DNA from: Magnaporthiopsis rhizophila
Lineage: Eukaryota > Ascomycota > Sordariomycetes > Magnaporthales > Magnaporthaceae
Assembly (NCBI GenBank): GCA_003049465.1
Contig: PYSS01000031.1
Location: 236,570 to 300,569 of the forward strand
Length of the DNA stretch: 64,000 bases
Direction of reading: 5' to 3'
A program made the position numbers and the translations under genes. Shown piece by piece: positions 1-11,262 of the stretch (position 1 is the stretch's first letter; each line of letters starts with the position of its first letter). Under the pieces are notes generated by a model. That model saw only the letters and a program-made list of their open reading frames with translations. It searched no databases and was not told where the DNA came from.

Positions 1-1745
1 TCCACGGCTCAGGGGGGGTCATACCCGGGCTCCGTGAGGGGAGGGGTGGGTGGTGGTGGTGGTGGGGAGTGAATGAGTTGAAACAGCACGTAAAATTGAC
101 TTTCGCGCTAAACAAGAAAAAAACACGCCTCTACCCCTGAGGGGGCGGCTCTGGGTCGGTCGGTCCTACGTTTATCTCGCACCACCAAGCTGGAGGTTGA
201 GGGCCGGCTGTTCACAAAGCAAAACAAAACAAAAACCAACCCTATTTTTGACAACGTCGCATCGTCTCTTATGTCATCCACCCCTCCAGCTCCTTGAATA
301 AACCGCGAAAGATGACGAGATGCAACGGCTCAGGCACGTGAATCACTGGGCGCTTTGTTTTTTTCCTACTTCATGGTTAGGCCGGCGTTACTGGGCGATT
401 GTTTATCGTTTCATGTATATGATGGCGTCTTTTCTTTGTTTTCATTTTGCTTGTTGTTTACGTCTTTTCTTTGGTTCCAGGTTCTGGTTATTTTTGGCGC
501 TGACCAGACCATCATCGTTGACGTTCGTTATATGCATATGCTTATCATCCGGCGATCCTGTTATACCCCCCACATACAGCCAATAAGCACCCGGGGCGTG
601 TACCGCGGCGGTGCCCGGGGTGAAACAAAGAAAAAAATTGGAAGGAAGAAGGGACGAACAGACGGCGTCAAGGACTCTCCGGTATTGGGGGGTCTGGGTC
701 TGCCCGGCCCTATGGGGGGGGCCCTCTACGGTGCCGGATACTACACGGTATATGTGGAGGCAGAACGCGCCCGCCTGGATGCAGGGGGGCGGGAACAGGG
801 TATCGGACGACGGGGCATGGCGCGTCATGTATAGGCAGGGCATATCCAAATATCTCGGCATTTCATGTACAGCGCGGGGAGGATCGAAAGAACGGCTGAA
901 GACTGACCGCTGACGGCTAGCGGCGCAGGCTATACATGCCGCCTCCGCCGCCCACCATCCGGCATCCCCCTGGATATAGCCTTGGGGGGGATGGATAGCC
1001 GACCGACAATACAAACAAGAAACCCATCCAGATCTCCGCACACACGCACAAACACCCCCGCCCCCTCCTCCCCGAACAAATAGTCGGTCGCAAAGTCGGG
1101 GACTTCCCCGAGACAAACGAATGAATGGCTTTTTTCCTACCCACCCTCCATCCCCCCCTCCTCTCTTCATGACGTCGACTGGATCAGGTGCCCTCACCAA
1201 TGAATCGCGTAAATATCGCCTTTTTTGTTTACATACATAGCTACCTACCTAGGCACATATACCCGTACCTCGCTCCTACCGCTTAGCTGCATCCGGGAAC
1301 AACACAAGCCCCTTGTGTGCAATGGTGCAATCCACAAAACCCTCTCCTCCCGCCATCCTTGCCCGGCTCGGCTCCCCCTGCCTTTTTGGTCAGGTTCGCC
1401 TAGCGTCGGTAGCCAGTTTATACCTGTCGATATAGGACCACGGCCACCTCCGCAGAGCGGCACTTGCAAAAGCAAAACAAGGCGTTTCAGAAAAGCAGAT
1501 TCTGCTATTGTCCTATATGGTAGATGCAGAATAACTAACTCATCGTGTATCGTCCGTCATTCAGTCATGATAGCCAGCGCCCTCCTCCCTATACAGACAG
1601 GGGATGGGGACAAGATATGATATAATGTTGGTGGCAATGTCCTTCCCCTCCTTTCCCGGAGACGAAAAAGAAAGCAAATATGAGCCAGAAACAGGAGGAG
1701 AATGAGCCAAGACAAAAAAGAGAGGCAAAAAAGTGAAGAAAAATG

Positions 1746-1787
<42 letters not shown>

Positions 1788-2547
1788 CAAACCCATGCCA
1801 AGGTTATTGCTGCCGCCCACCAAACCATGTCCCTAACAGGTTCCTGTACATGATGTTTTTAATCCACCAAAATTCCAACCACGCCTCCAGTGTAACAAAA
1901 GTACAATACCACCAGGCCCGAGGCCAGGTGGCAAGAGTGGAGTGTCGAGCGCTGTTCGTCTCATCAAAGCTGAGCCGGGCACATTATCGACACCGAAACT
2001 GCGAAGCATTGCCGCAGTCCCTGCTATTAGAGAAGAAGAATTTTTTCCCCCAAAACACAAGAAACCAGAGCGGGGTATTAGTGTAGAACCGCCATTCCAG
2101 GCGGATAAGCAAGTCCCAAGCAAGTCCCATTGATGCGGTTGATAATGAATACCATTCGCTGCGTGCCAGGCCCGAAAAATAGGCAGGCAGAAGTAATGTT
2201 GCAACGGTGATTATGCGGCAAACAAAGGCAGAGGCCGAGGAGTCTCCGTGTGTCGTAACATTCGTCATGTGTGGTGCTGGCCTTGTTCCTTTCCTTTCAA
2301 GCTGTTGTTGGTCGCAGGTCGACCCGTCTTTCGTGGGCTGCAGAATAGAGCGTACGTGATCCTTTGCGCCGAGGATATCCAGAAAAATACCTCTCGAACA
2401 ATTCAAAGGACAAGTCAAACAACTTCCTGCCAAATCTCCATGTGCCATATCCAGTATCTCAACACAGATAGGTTCTCCAACGGAGCAAGCAGGGCAGCCA
2501 AGGCGGTCGGTTAGGTGGTTTCGCCAAAACGGGGAGCGGTGGGTGTT
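1..2547. other. Gene-free left flank / 3' region of the Wee1 gene
   Basis: I see no convincing gene here. Open frames on both strands are short or low in complexity and match no family I recognise. The stretch includes a GGT-rich run near 50-66, an uninterrupted A tract at 1746-1786, and a CTACCTACCTAGG motif at 1241-1253. The right part must hold the 3' untranslated region of the minus-strand Wee1 gene, whose stop codon is at 2548-2550. A small gene with several introns cannot be excluded by eye. Confidence 0.5.
1746..1786 (+). repeat. Poly-A homopolymer tract (41 A)
   Basis: Forty-one consecutive A residues on the + strand, downstream of the Wee1 gene. The A-rich flanks (AAAAAG, GAAAAATG) suggest slippage expansion of a purine-rich stretch. 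No retroposed gene body or target-site duplication was seen beside it, so it is read as a simple repeat and not as the tail of a retroelement. Confidence 0.9.
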
Positions 2548-5500
2548 TCAGACGTCCATCATCTCAATGTCGTCGTTGGTAGTAGACTTGTCGACTGTGG
2601 TTCCCTCAGGACCCCAGTTGCCCTCGAAGACGGTCGCGGGAGCCCGACGGGTCTTGGAAACCCAGCCGACAGATGAGAAGTCGAGGATCTCACGGACAAG
2701 TGGGCGAGCTGACGCCTTGGGCTGAATCATCCACCGGACGATGGCATCGAGGGAGCCTTGGTTGGCCGAGTCTCGCATAAAGGCCGGAGCAACGGGCTCT
2801 TGAACGCGCTTCGGCGAGCCGAAAAGGTTGCTTGGGTTGTAGGTCTGTTGGCCACGGCCGAACGGAAAGTCGCGCTGAGGCGTGCCAAAGGAGCCCACAA
2901 GCTCCTCATAAGGCGTGGGGTCCTGGGTCAACGGCACTCCGCGTGCGTCCCGCTTGATGTCCTGGGCCTCGGCCGAAGTGAGGGATTCAACGAGAGAGAG
3001 GTCACCTTCCCTCAACGCAACCCAAGTCGGGCCGTTGTCGGGAAGGAAAGAGTTGGTGGCGATTTCGAGGATGATGAGCCCGAGGGCGAAGATGTCGGCA
3101 GGTTTGTCGACCTGTCCTTGGAGGATTTCGGGGCTGAGGTACTCGCGATCTCCTTCTGCCTCGACGTGCCTGGCAGCCGGCCAGGTGGTGGCCATTCCAA
3201 AGTCGCCGATCTTGAGTGTGCCATCGAAAGTAATCAAGATGTTGGCCGGCTTGAGATCAAGATGGATAAACCCGGCATCGTGGATGGCGTTCAGACCCTG
3301 TTATCATTATAAACAAAATCCAAGGTTAGTTCACGTGCGTGCAAGCCGAAGTTTCAACGTGCCAGGGCGGCTTACCTGCGAGATCTCGAGGAGGATCTTC
3401 CAGATTCGAAAGTCGTCGAGGCGACCAAGATGGCCAATATCGCCGAGGAACTTCTCGAGGCTGCCCTCTTCGCAGAACTCGGTCTGGATGTAGAGGTGGC
3501 CCCGGTGCTCCCAGCTGTCTTCGAACTGGAGGATGTTGTCGGAACCCTTGAGGGCCTTGAGGATCTCAACTTCACGCATCTTGTTCTCACGGTCCTTGTT
3601 GCCAGTAAACGCGTGTCGCAGTTTCTTCACCGCGTACAGGCGCTCAGCAACAGGGGTGGGCGGCGTGCCGGCGACCCCGCCGAATGTCTTGGGGGCAGGA
3701 AGACTCGAGGCGCGGAAGACCTGCGAGAACTCGCCCTTGCCGATGGACTCGATCTTGGTGAAGCGCGAGGCAAGCACTAGATCGATCTCACCAGGGCCGG
3801 TGCCATTAACAGGAGTGATGGCACGGCGGCTGCCGAAATCGAAGACGGAGCCGCGGCCAGTAGTGGTGGTAGGAGTGGCCGGCGGGTTCGCCGCCAGACG
3901 GCGGACAGGCTCGTCATGGCCCGAGATCGAGAGACGGCTGGCATCAGGAGGCACAACAGCCTCAGATGGCGTCTTTGGGCTCGCTGGAGACACATCGCCA
4001 ATCTTAGCAAACTCCAGCTTGGTGTTGAAAACACTGCCACCAAGCGTAGGCGTCGTCGGCGCCATGTCGTGGTCGAGCGAAGTAGTGTAGGCCCGTCCGC
4101 GCCGAGTACCCCGCTCGAGAGCGGCAGGCATGTGCGACATGGTAGCACATGATGCCCTGGTCCGCGGGGCAGCCGGTGAGGCCGCCACGTCGAACAAGTC
4201 CAAAGCGTCCCGTTCCGTCCGATAAAACTTGACAGGCAGACGTGACTTACCACTCAGCTCCGTCGGGGTTGTCCGAGCAACTGAACCACCAAATGCGGAT
4301 GCAGATGGGGTGAAAGTGCGGCGATTGCCCAGGGGCGTCGAGTGGATTGCTCCCGTAGACACAGATTTCGCTGTGACCAGAGCTTTGGTCGGGGTAGGAG
4401 GCAACTCGGCATCGGGTGTCAGCTGCGCATCCCCATCGTTATCAAAGCTGAGCATGCTGCTCTTGCGGCTGTGACTGCTCCGCAGCTTGAAGAGTCCCCC
4501 AGGCCTCTCAGAGCTCCCAAAGCCGGTAAAGCTGGGCTTCGGCGCGGGGCTGAAGGGGCTCTGAGCCGAGATGAGGGATCGTCGCTGCTTGCGGGCACTC
4601 CCAGACGAGGGCGGGTAAGTGTTGTGAGGGTAGTTCTGACTCGACTGGTACACGTCTCTCCTGTTCTTGCACGGAGTGTCCGGCATCATCATCTTCTTGG
4701 AGCCACCACGCTGGGCAGGCTCGATCTCAGGGTTTCGGTTCATCTTGGAAACCAGTCCGGTGGACGCCGCAAACACCGCCTGCAGCGGCTTCGCCGACTT
4801 GTACGAAGGGGTCGCCAGGGGCTCATTCGGCCTCTCGGCGCCCACAGGGAGCGACTTTGCAAAGTTCAACGGACCTCTGGGCCGGTCCACTGGCGCTGGT
4901 GGCGGGAAGTGTGTAGGCGAATCATCCGCCGCGATGCTGGAGCCCGACGACGAGGTGGTCATCGAAGAGGTCGTCAATGTTCTCGACAGAGGGTGAGGCT
5001 GGTGGGGAGGCTTGTCGGGAAAGTGCGCAGAGGGGTTAGGCAGAGGGCCGCGCGACGAGAAGGGGCTCTCGCGATGATCAGGCTGAAGAAACTGATCGAG
5101 AGACAGGCGGTGGGGCTTGTTACGCGGGCCCGGAGTCGACGCCTCGAACGATTGCTGGGCCAGATACCTCTCCCCTTGTCGCTTGCCCCAGGACGATCGC
5201 GGGTCATGGCGCTGTTGCAGGGTCGATTTGCGCAAAGAAGACGAGCGCTTGGGCACAGCAGAAGGCGTGGGGGAAGACGGCACGGCGAACTCGCGGGTGA
5301 TGAGCGACGCAGAGCCTGTCAGCTTGTACTCCTGGTTGACGTCGTCGTGGATCTCGAAGCTGGCGCGGGGCGCTGGTGGCGGCGGCGGTGGCGGCGGCGC
5401 CTGGTCGAGAATGCTGTTGAAATCGATGCCGAGGCTCGTGATGCCATGCAAGCTACGCCGCTTGGCGACGGGGCTACCCTGCGAATCCGTGGTCATGATG

Positions 5501-6222
5501 GAATCAGACCTCTTCATAGGGCTCAGGGCCGATGTCGGGTACGTCTCGCTCTTGTTGTCGAGGAAGCGCGTGGTGGAAGAGGCGCCCTTTGAGGCACCAG
5601 AGAGATCCAGGTGCATGCTGTGCCGCGATGCGCCCTTGTGACCGAGGACGCTGGAGCGACCACTGTGGCCAAAGGTTTGGGCAAACGAGTTGAAGTTATT
5701 TTCCTGGCCCGAGAAGGCGTCGGGGCTCGAAATAAGGGGTGGCGGCGCGGCGTTGCCGGCGTCGTTGTTGGAGCTCAGGGCCCTCTTGAGGGGGCTGCGG
5801 GGCGACGGCCGCGTGCGTGATGGCTTGGCCGAGGTAGCCTTGGGGCGCGACGAGCGGAGCGAAAGCTTTACGTTGGAGCGAAATGGCGATGGCGAGCCCG
5901 CGGGGGTGTGCGAAACGAGTGCCGATTGATGGAAAGGCGTAGAGTGAGCGAAGTTGGATGCGGGCGCGGGGTGGGGCGACGCGACCGATTGTTGTTGCTG
6001 GCTGCGAAAGAGTTGTGGGCAAGGTGATTTGGGCGACGGCGAGTTGGGCAAACTGGCCGCGTTGTCAGAGCTATCCGAGGCAGCGCGCATGAGTTGGAAT
6101 TTGGATGGCGAGCGCGATAGCGACCGTCTGAGAGAGCGCACAGCAGCGCTCACGTCGACATGGTGCACACCCGTCGGCGATGGGAGCGTTAGAGTTCCCC
6201 CGCTGGAGTTCGAGAACGACAT
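2548..6222 (-). CDS. wee1: Wee1/Swe1-type mitosis inhibitor protein kinase
   Basis: Predicted nuclear dual-specificity kinase that phosphorylates the inhibitory tyrosine of Cdk1 and delays mitosis. Two exons: 6222-3376 and 3297-2548, with a phase-0 intron at 3298-3375; product about 1198 residues. The first ~815 residues are Ser/Pro-rich and probably disordered, typical of fungal Wee1. The kinase domain starts near residue 820 with the glycine loop IGKGEFSQVF, then AVKKL (catalytic Lys), the insert AVKKLRHAFTGNKDREN, and ILQFEDSWEHRGHLYIQTE. The intron falls just after LLEISQ. Exon 2 carries the catalytic loop IHLDLKPANI, IGDFG and EGDREYLSPEIL, the last a Wee1-specific activation segment. 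The start MSFSNSSGG was chosen because it resembles other fungal Wee1 N termini. An in-frame upstream ATG at 6402 would add a poly-Phe stretch encoded by A tracts, which looks artefactual. Family call is very secure; exact start is moderately secure. Confidence 0.95.
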
Positions 6223-9200
6223 TTCTCTGGAATGCGACGGTTTGACCCCGAAACGCTGCTCCCGTGCTTCCTTTTTAAGCCGTGCGGCTGCAGCGCATGC
6301 GCCCGAGGGTGAGATCCCGTGCGAAGCGGCGGAGTTGGCCCAAAAAAAAAAAAAAAAAGGCGAAGCAGAAAAGCGGAAGAAAAAAAAAAGCAAGGCAGAC
6401 AAGTAACTGCCGGCGCGATGGAGGATGGTCGGAAGGGTAAGCCAGGTACCTCTCTCTCTGTATAATGCGGGCGGATATATGAAGGTGCGCCTCGTGCAGC
6501 TGCAGCGGCTGGCTTGTGATGCGGGCAGATCAGGGAAAGCGCTGCTCTAATGATCTGATTTTTTTCTTGGAACAAAAAGTACAACGAGAAGAGGCGGCGC
6601 AGAGCTAGAACGATCGGTCCGTTTTTCTAGGACTGGAAAGTGCCTGCGTGCATGAAGTGAAGAAGAAGAATGGATGGAGGGGGACGAGCAGCAAGGCAAA
6701 CAGGATGAACGCCACCAGAAGATGAGGAGAGGGGAGGAAGAAGAAGGGGGATCCGGCGGGTTCGATCTACACCATGATTCGGGGCGGCGGTGGTGTTTTG
6801 TTATGTGGTTGGTCTTGACTTGAGGCTGTGTTGGTTGCCTGTAGTGTTGGTTGGCGCGCAAAGTCGAGGAATGTCCGGGACGGGTCGTTGTTGGCGGCGC
6901 GCGATGGTCGGAGGTATAAAGTACACAGAAGCAGTCACAGCAGTCACAGCCCGTGTGGCGAAAAAATGGTGTCAACGACGTCAACGACGACACTGTCGGC
7001 TCTGGACCTGTGCTTGCAACAGCGATGATGCTCGATGTTCGATGCTCTCCCGCTGGGACGACGGCGACAAGTCTCCCAAGTTCTTCAGTCGCGGGTCGCG
7101 GGCGGTCGCGGGTGTTTGATGGACGGCAGACAGAAAGAACGGGCGAGCAAGCGACAGGTTGACAGGAGGCATGGGCCTGACTTTCAATTTTGGAGGGTTC
7201 GAGGGGGTCGGGGTGGATGCGTGCGTGCGTGTGTGTGTGTGCTGCAGTGGGTAGTGGGTGCTGCGGTGGGCGCTGGGGTGGATGCGCCTTCGTCGTGGGA
7301 AAATCCTCCCCAGTCATGCCCCGAGGCCGACGGATTGCTGCCTTCTGAGTGGCCAACGGCGCGTCTTGTTTACTCTTTTACCCAATTGGGACCGTGTACA
7401 TAAGTGGGACGCGTCTTCCCTGCCCACTCTTGGGCAAGGGTCGGGCCCGAACCCTGCAAACCCCCCCCCCCCAACCTACCAGCAAGCGCTCTTGCTGCGT
7501 TCACGCCCACCCCAGCGCCCGCCGCCCTCTCCAGCACGCTGAGGAGGCTGGAAAAATCGAAAATCGGTATTGCACTCACTCCCCCAGCCTCCCTCATCGC
7601 ACTCCCCCAGCATCCCGTCCATCTGCCTACCCACCCTTTGGGCAAAGTGCCCATTTCCCGCTTTCCGGTTTCCCATATTGCACCCTGCAAATGTGTTGTT
7701 CATGCTGTGAGGCCTCGGCTAGACTGGCCTCGGCCATGGCTGGGACTGTTGGGAGTCCCGTCGCTTCCGCCTACGCCTACGCCTACGCCTACGCCTTCGT
7801 CTACCGCACACGCCTCGTGTTCCAAGAATCAGGGCGGTCCAGCTGAAGAATGCGACCAACAATAGACCCCAGACTAGACTGGCAAACCCTAAACCGTTTG
7901 TCTCTCGTTTCCCACGCCATGCCTCTACCGGGCTCGTTCGCTGTCGTCTTTGTTGTTGTTTCTGTTTTGACCGTGCTGCAACAGCGGCCGCGCCATTGTC
8001 GCTTTGGCCGCCAGCCCTTCTCTACCCCCTCCCGTGCGCGATACTCCCATCATTGACTCAGGCCGGCGGCCGATAAATCGCCACCGGCCTGCGTCAAGGC
8101 GTTTCACCGGAAGAAAAAGCGACTTCGTGTCCAGGCCATCCTTGCGGGCGCGAGGAATGGCCAGGACTTGGCGGATTTTTTCTTTTTGTTTTGTTTTCTT
8201 TCTTTCCCCCTCGCTACCTACTTTTTCTCTGTTTTGATTTTCGCTTTGCATCCTGGCTCCCCCTCCATCCCACTTCCCCATCCTGGACACCACCCACCAC
8301 CACCATGACCCAGCTGTCCGACAGTGCCGTAAAATGCCGGCCCAATCGGGAGCCCACACCACCATGTGCCTGGTTCGTGATTTTCGTACGGTAAAACGGC
8401 GACGCCTTAGCTTAGCGTTGGCGGCTTGCTTCCAGCTTTGCTTACAGCCTGCTGCCACCTTGCAAAGCTGGAAGCACCCCCGGAGCCTAGGGTCTGGCCA
8501 GGGAAAAGGGTCCATGCCCGTGGTAAGGGTTCCCTCGAGCCCCTAGCGGGAGGATGGGATCTGCGCCGCAGGCTCCAACAGCAAAAGAAAAGAACACAAC
8601 GAGGGGTGCCGTTGGTCGCCCTTCTGGTGCCCGCGCCTTGTGTTTACTTTTACTTATTCCCAAAACGGCAACCAACAAAACACCTAACCGGGTCGCCAGC
8701 CGCGCTGTACACACTAGCGTGCCACATCCACCATAGCCTGTCTGCTGGCAAGGTCTAGGCTTCCGGCTGTGCCCAACCTCCGCAGCATGCGCAGGATACG
8801 TACCCGCCACCACCCAGAGGTCGTCGCCCGGCCCATGCAAACCCAGCACACACTTAGTGATCGCGGCCGATCGATGGCATCCCCCACCGTGGGCTTCTGG
8901 CGATCAGCTGCACAAGACTGGAGACGGCTGGGGCACCAGGCACGCCGGCAGAGAATCAGAGCATGCCACCTCTGCCTGTCAGTCCTGGTCGTCCTGTTTT
9001 CTCGCGCCTTTGCGCCTCGCCCTCGCCAGCGCAAGCAGGATGGGCCACGTTTACTCCGGGCCCCATGCACTTGCATGCAAGCGAACAAGTCAACAAGGCG
9101 ACGTCACCGCCTTTCTGCAAGTCCCCCTCATTATATGCACATCGGTGGAGGTTCTAGCACCGCATCCGGCAAGGCACCTCCCCTTTTCTTGCATATCTCG

Positions 9201-11262
9201 AAGCACACCGAATGTTTTATTACCGTGCTGCGCCCACTCAGCGGTTAGAACCGCTCTGCAGTGCCCAGGGGAAGGGCCATCTCACTGTCTATCTCTTCAG
9301 CAACAAACTCAGATGGACGGCGCGAAGAGGAAAAGAACAAAAAGGGGGCGGACGAGGGATAGGGAGCCACCGGCCCGCATCCTCCGGTGCCTGCCTGAGA
9401 CCTCGCCTGACCTGGACAGTGCTCCTGGCTCCTGGTAATAAAAGACAACAAGAGGTAACCAAACCAAAGGACAAAATAGCAACCAGAACCCAGCTGTTTA
9501 TTCCTTCTCATCCAGCAATTTCCAAGGCAGGAAAAAAAAAAAAAAAAAAAAGGAAATAAGTGCCCCGGGATCAAGATCCCGTATTAACTGATCGCAATAT
9601 TACCTTTCTTCATGCTATTGTGTTCGCCCCATTTCGCTTGAGGAGAGAGAGCTCCGAGTGGGCGGATTCGTGGCTTGGGGGTTCCACTTTCTGCGCTAAC
9701 GCCCTCCATTTTCCCAAATTCATTTAGAGGGCTTCATGGAAATCAATTTGATTGTTTTGATTTTCTTTTCTGCAGTGCTACACTCCACAGCCGGACGCCG
9801 GCTCATCTCCTCACTCTTTTGATTCCACAAAATGGGCGGACAAAAAAAAAAAAAAAAAAAAAAGATTGCCATCCCTACCCTTGTGGAATAAGAACAGAAC
9901 AGAACACGCCCACCCCTCCCCCCAAGTCTCCATTCCGTAGAACCAACGCACGAACGCTCGCGCGCGGGCTCCCGACGCAAAACACTAGCGATGAATTTAA
10001 AGTGATTGCTTGCATGGCAAGATGCAACGCGACAGTAGAGGAGCAAGGACCATTGATTGATTGAGGGGACGGCGATGGGGAATCATGATACGATCAAGGC
10101 CGAAAAGGGAACCTACCTGGTGTATAACCTACTCAATAAAGCTCCGTTCGACATCAAGGTTGACATTTGACAGAGACGCTGCATCACGACAGAGTGTGGT
10201 CTGTGCATCTGGTGAAGATTTTGAAGGGAAAAAAAAAAAAGAAAACACCGGGCTGATGAAGAATAAACATCCATTTGGCATGAACGCTTTACCACACCTT
10301 TGTCCATTATTAAGCCAACGCAATTTCGGGCGCCGGACTTGTTTCCCGTAACGAGAACATCTCCCGCAGACCAACAATGCCCGCCTCCAGTTGTTTTTGC
10401 TCGGCACTACGTATTTGCCCGCGTAAGCCCGTATGTTACTTGGCAAGCAAGCCATTGTTTTGTTGCTGGGATATTCCAGCAGCGGGCAAATGGCAAGAAC
10501 CCGAGCCGAAAGGAGCGGATGGTTAGTTTCTCGTTTTCCCCCAGCCGAGCGGGCTTGCGCCTCGCCCCGCTATTTTCCAGGTGGCTACCTACCTAGCCAG
10601 CCAGCAGGCGCACGTCCAACAGCTGCAAGGCTACTAACACCCTCTCAATCCATGTTCGTCTTCCCGTGTTGACCACTTATAGGTGGGGTCCCAGGTCACC
10701 CCAAGGCATTAACAGCCCATATCGGCAAGGCCGGGAGCCCCGAGAGGATAGATGATGGGGACCCGTTCTTTGCTATTTACTGTACTGTGTGTTGCGGTGC
10801 TGACGGATAACACGGTATGTTTTCGGGCTTTTCAGCCGTTTCCGTCTTGCTTCTTTCGTGTTGCGAGAAATGACGATTTCATGCGCGTCGGATCCCACAG
10901 GGCCGCAGTATCATCCTCGCGAGATAATCCCAGGTTATAATGATTGATAATAGTGGTATGCACCCACCTAATGTAGGCGCGCGGCTGTCGAGCCAAGACG
11001 GGAACAATCACAGGAATCAAGGGGTTCGAAAACAAAGCAAAACAAAACCGAAAAGCCAAAAACAAACAACAAGGAAGACACGGATGTCCTGGGCCTCGGA
11101 CCACGAACCACCCGTCCTGACACCTCGTCCCGTAGTGGGTTCTACTCTTTCCTCCCCCGGGCAGAAACAATGCTACGGTAGATTGATGGGATGGATCAGG
11201 TCCATGGTAACGTGCTGCTGGTATTTTTTTTTTTTTTTTCCGTGCGTTTTCTTCGCGATTTC
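6223..11262. other. Long intergenic region upstream of Wee1
   Basis: About 5 kb without a gene I can support. The part next to 6222 is the promoter and leader of the minus-strand Wee1 gene; it is pyrimidine-rich on the coding strand and has A tracts at 6342-6358 and 6380-6389. The rest has many short frames with biased composition, a hexanucleotide microsatellite at 7769-7798, A/T homopolymers near 9533-9551, 9841-9862 and 11225-11240, and a CTACCTACCTAG motif at 10585-10596. The right end is the 3' side of the Med1 gene. I saw no RNA gene or transposon. Confidence 0.5.
7769..7798 (+). repeat. Hexanucleotide microsatellite (GCCTAC)4 plus GCCTTC
   Basis: Four perfect tandem GCCTAC units at 7769-7792 followed by one variant unit at 7793-7798. 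Non-coding context between Wee1 and Med1. The unit resembles the TACC/CTACCT-type motifs scattered through this window's spacers. It is not a telomeric TTAGGG repeat. Confidence 0.85.

Noticed and set aside
442..1200. 252-codon open frame on the - strand near the left end
   Set aside because: Low-complexity Gly/Arg/Cys content, no family match, not supported by splice structure.
4342..5592. 416-codon Arg-rich open frame on the + strand inside the Wee1 gene
   Set aside because: Antisense shadow of the Wee1 exon; highly biased Arg/Leu/Gly composition and no family features.
6547..7356. 269-codon open frame upstream of Wee1 on the - strand
   Set aside because: Pro/Thr/His/Ser-biased frame in the pyrimidine-rich leader; no domain recognised.
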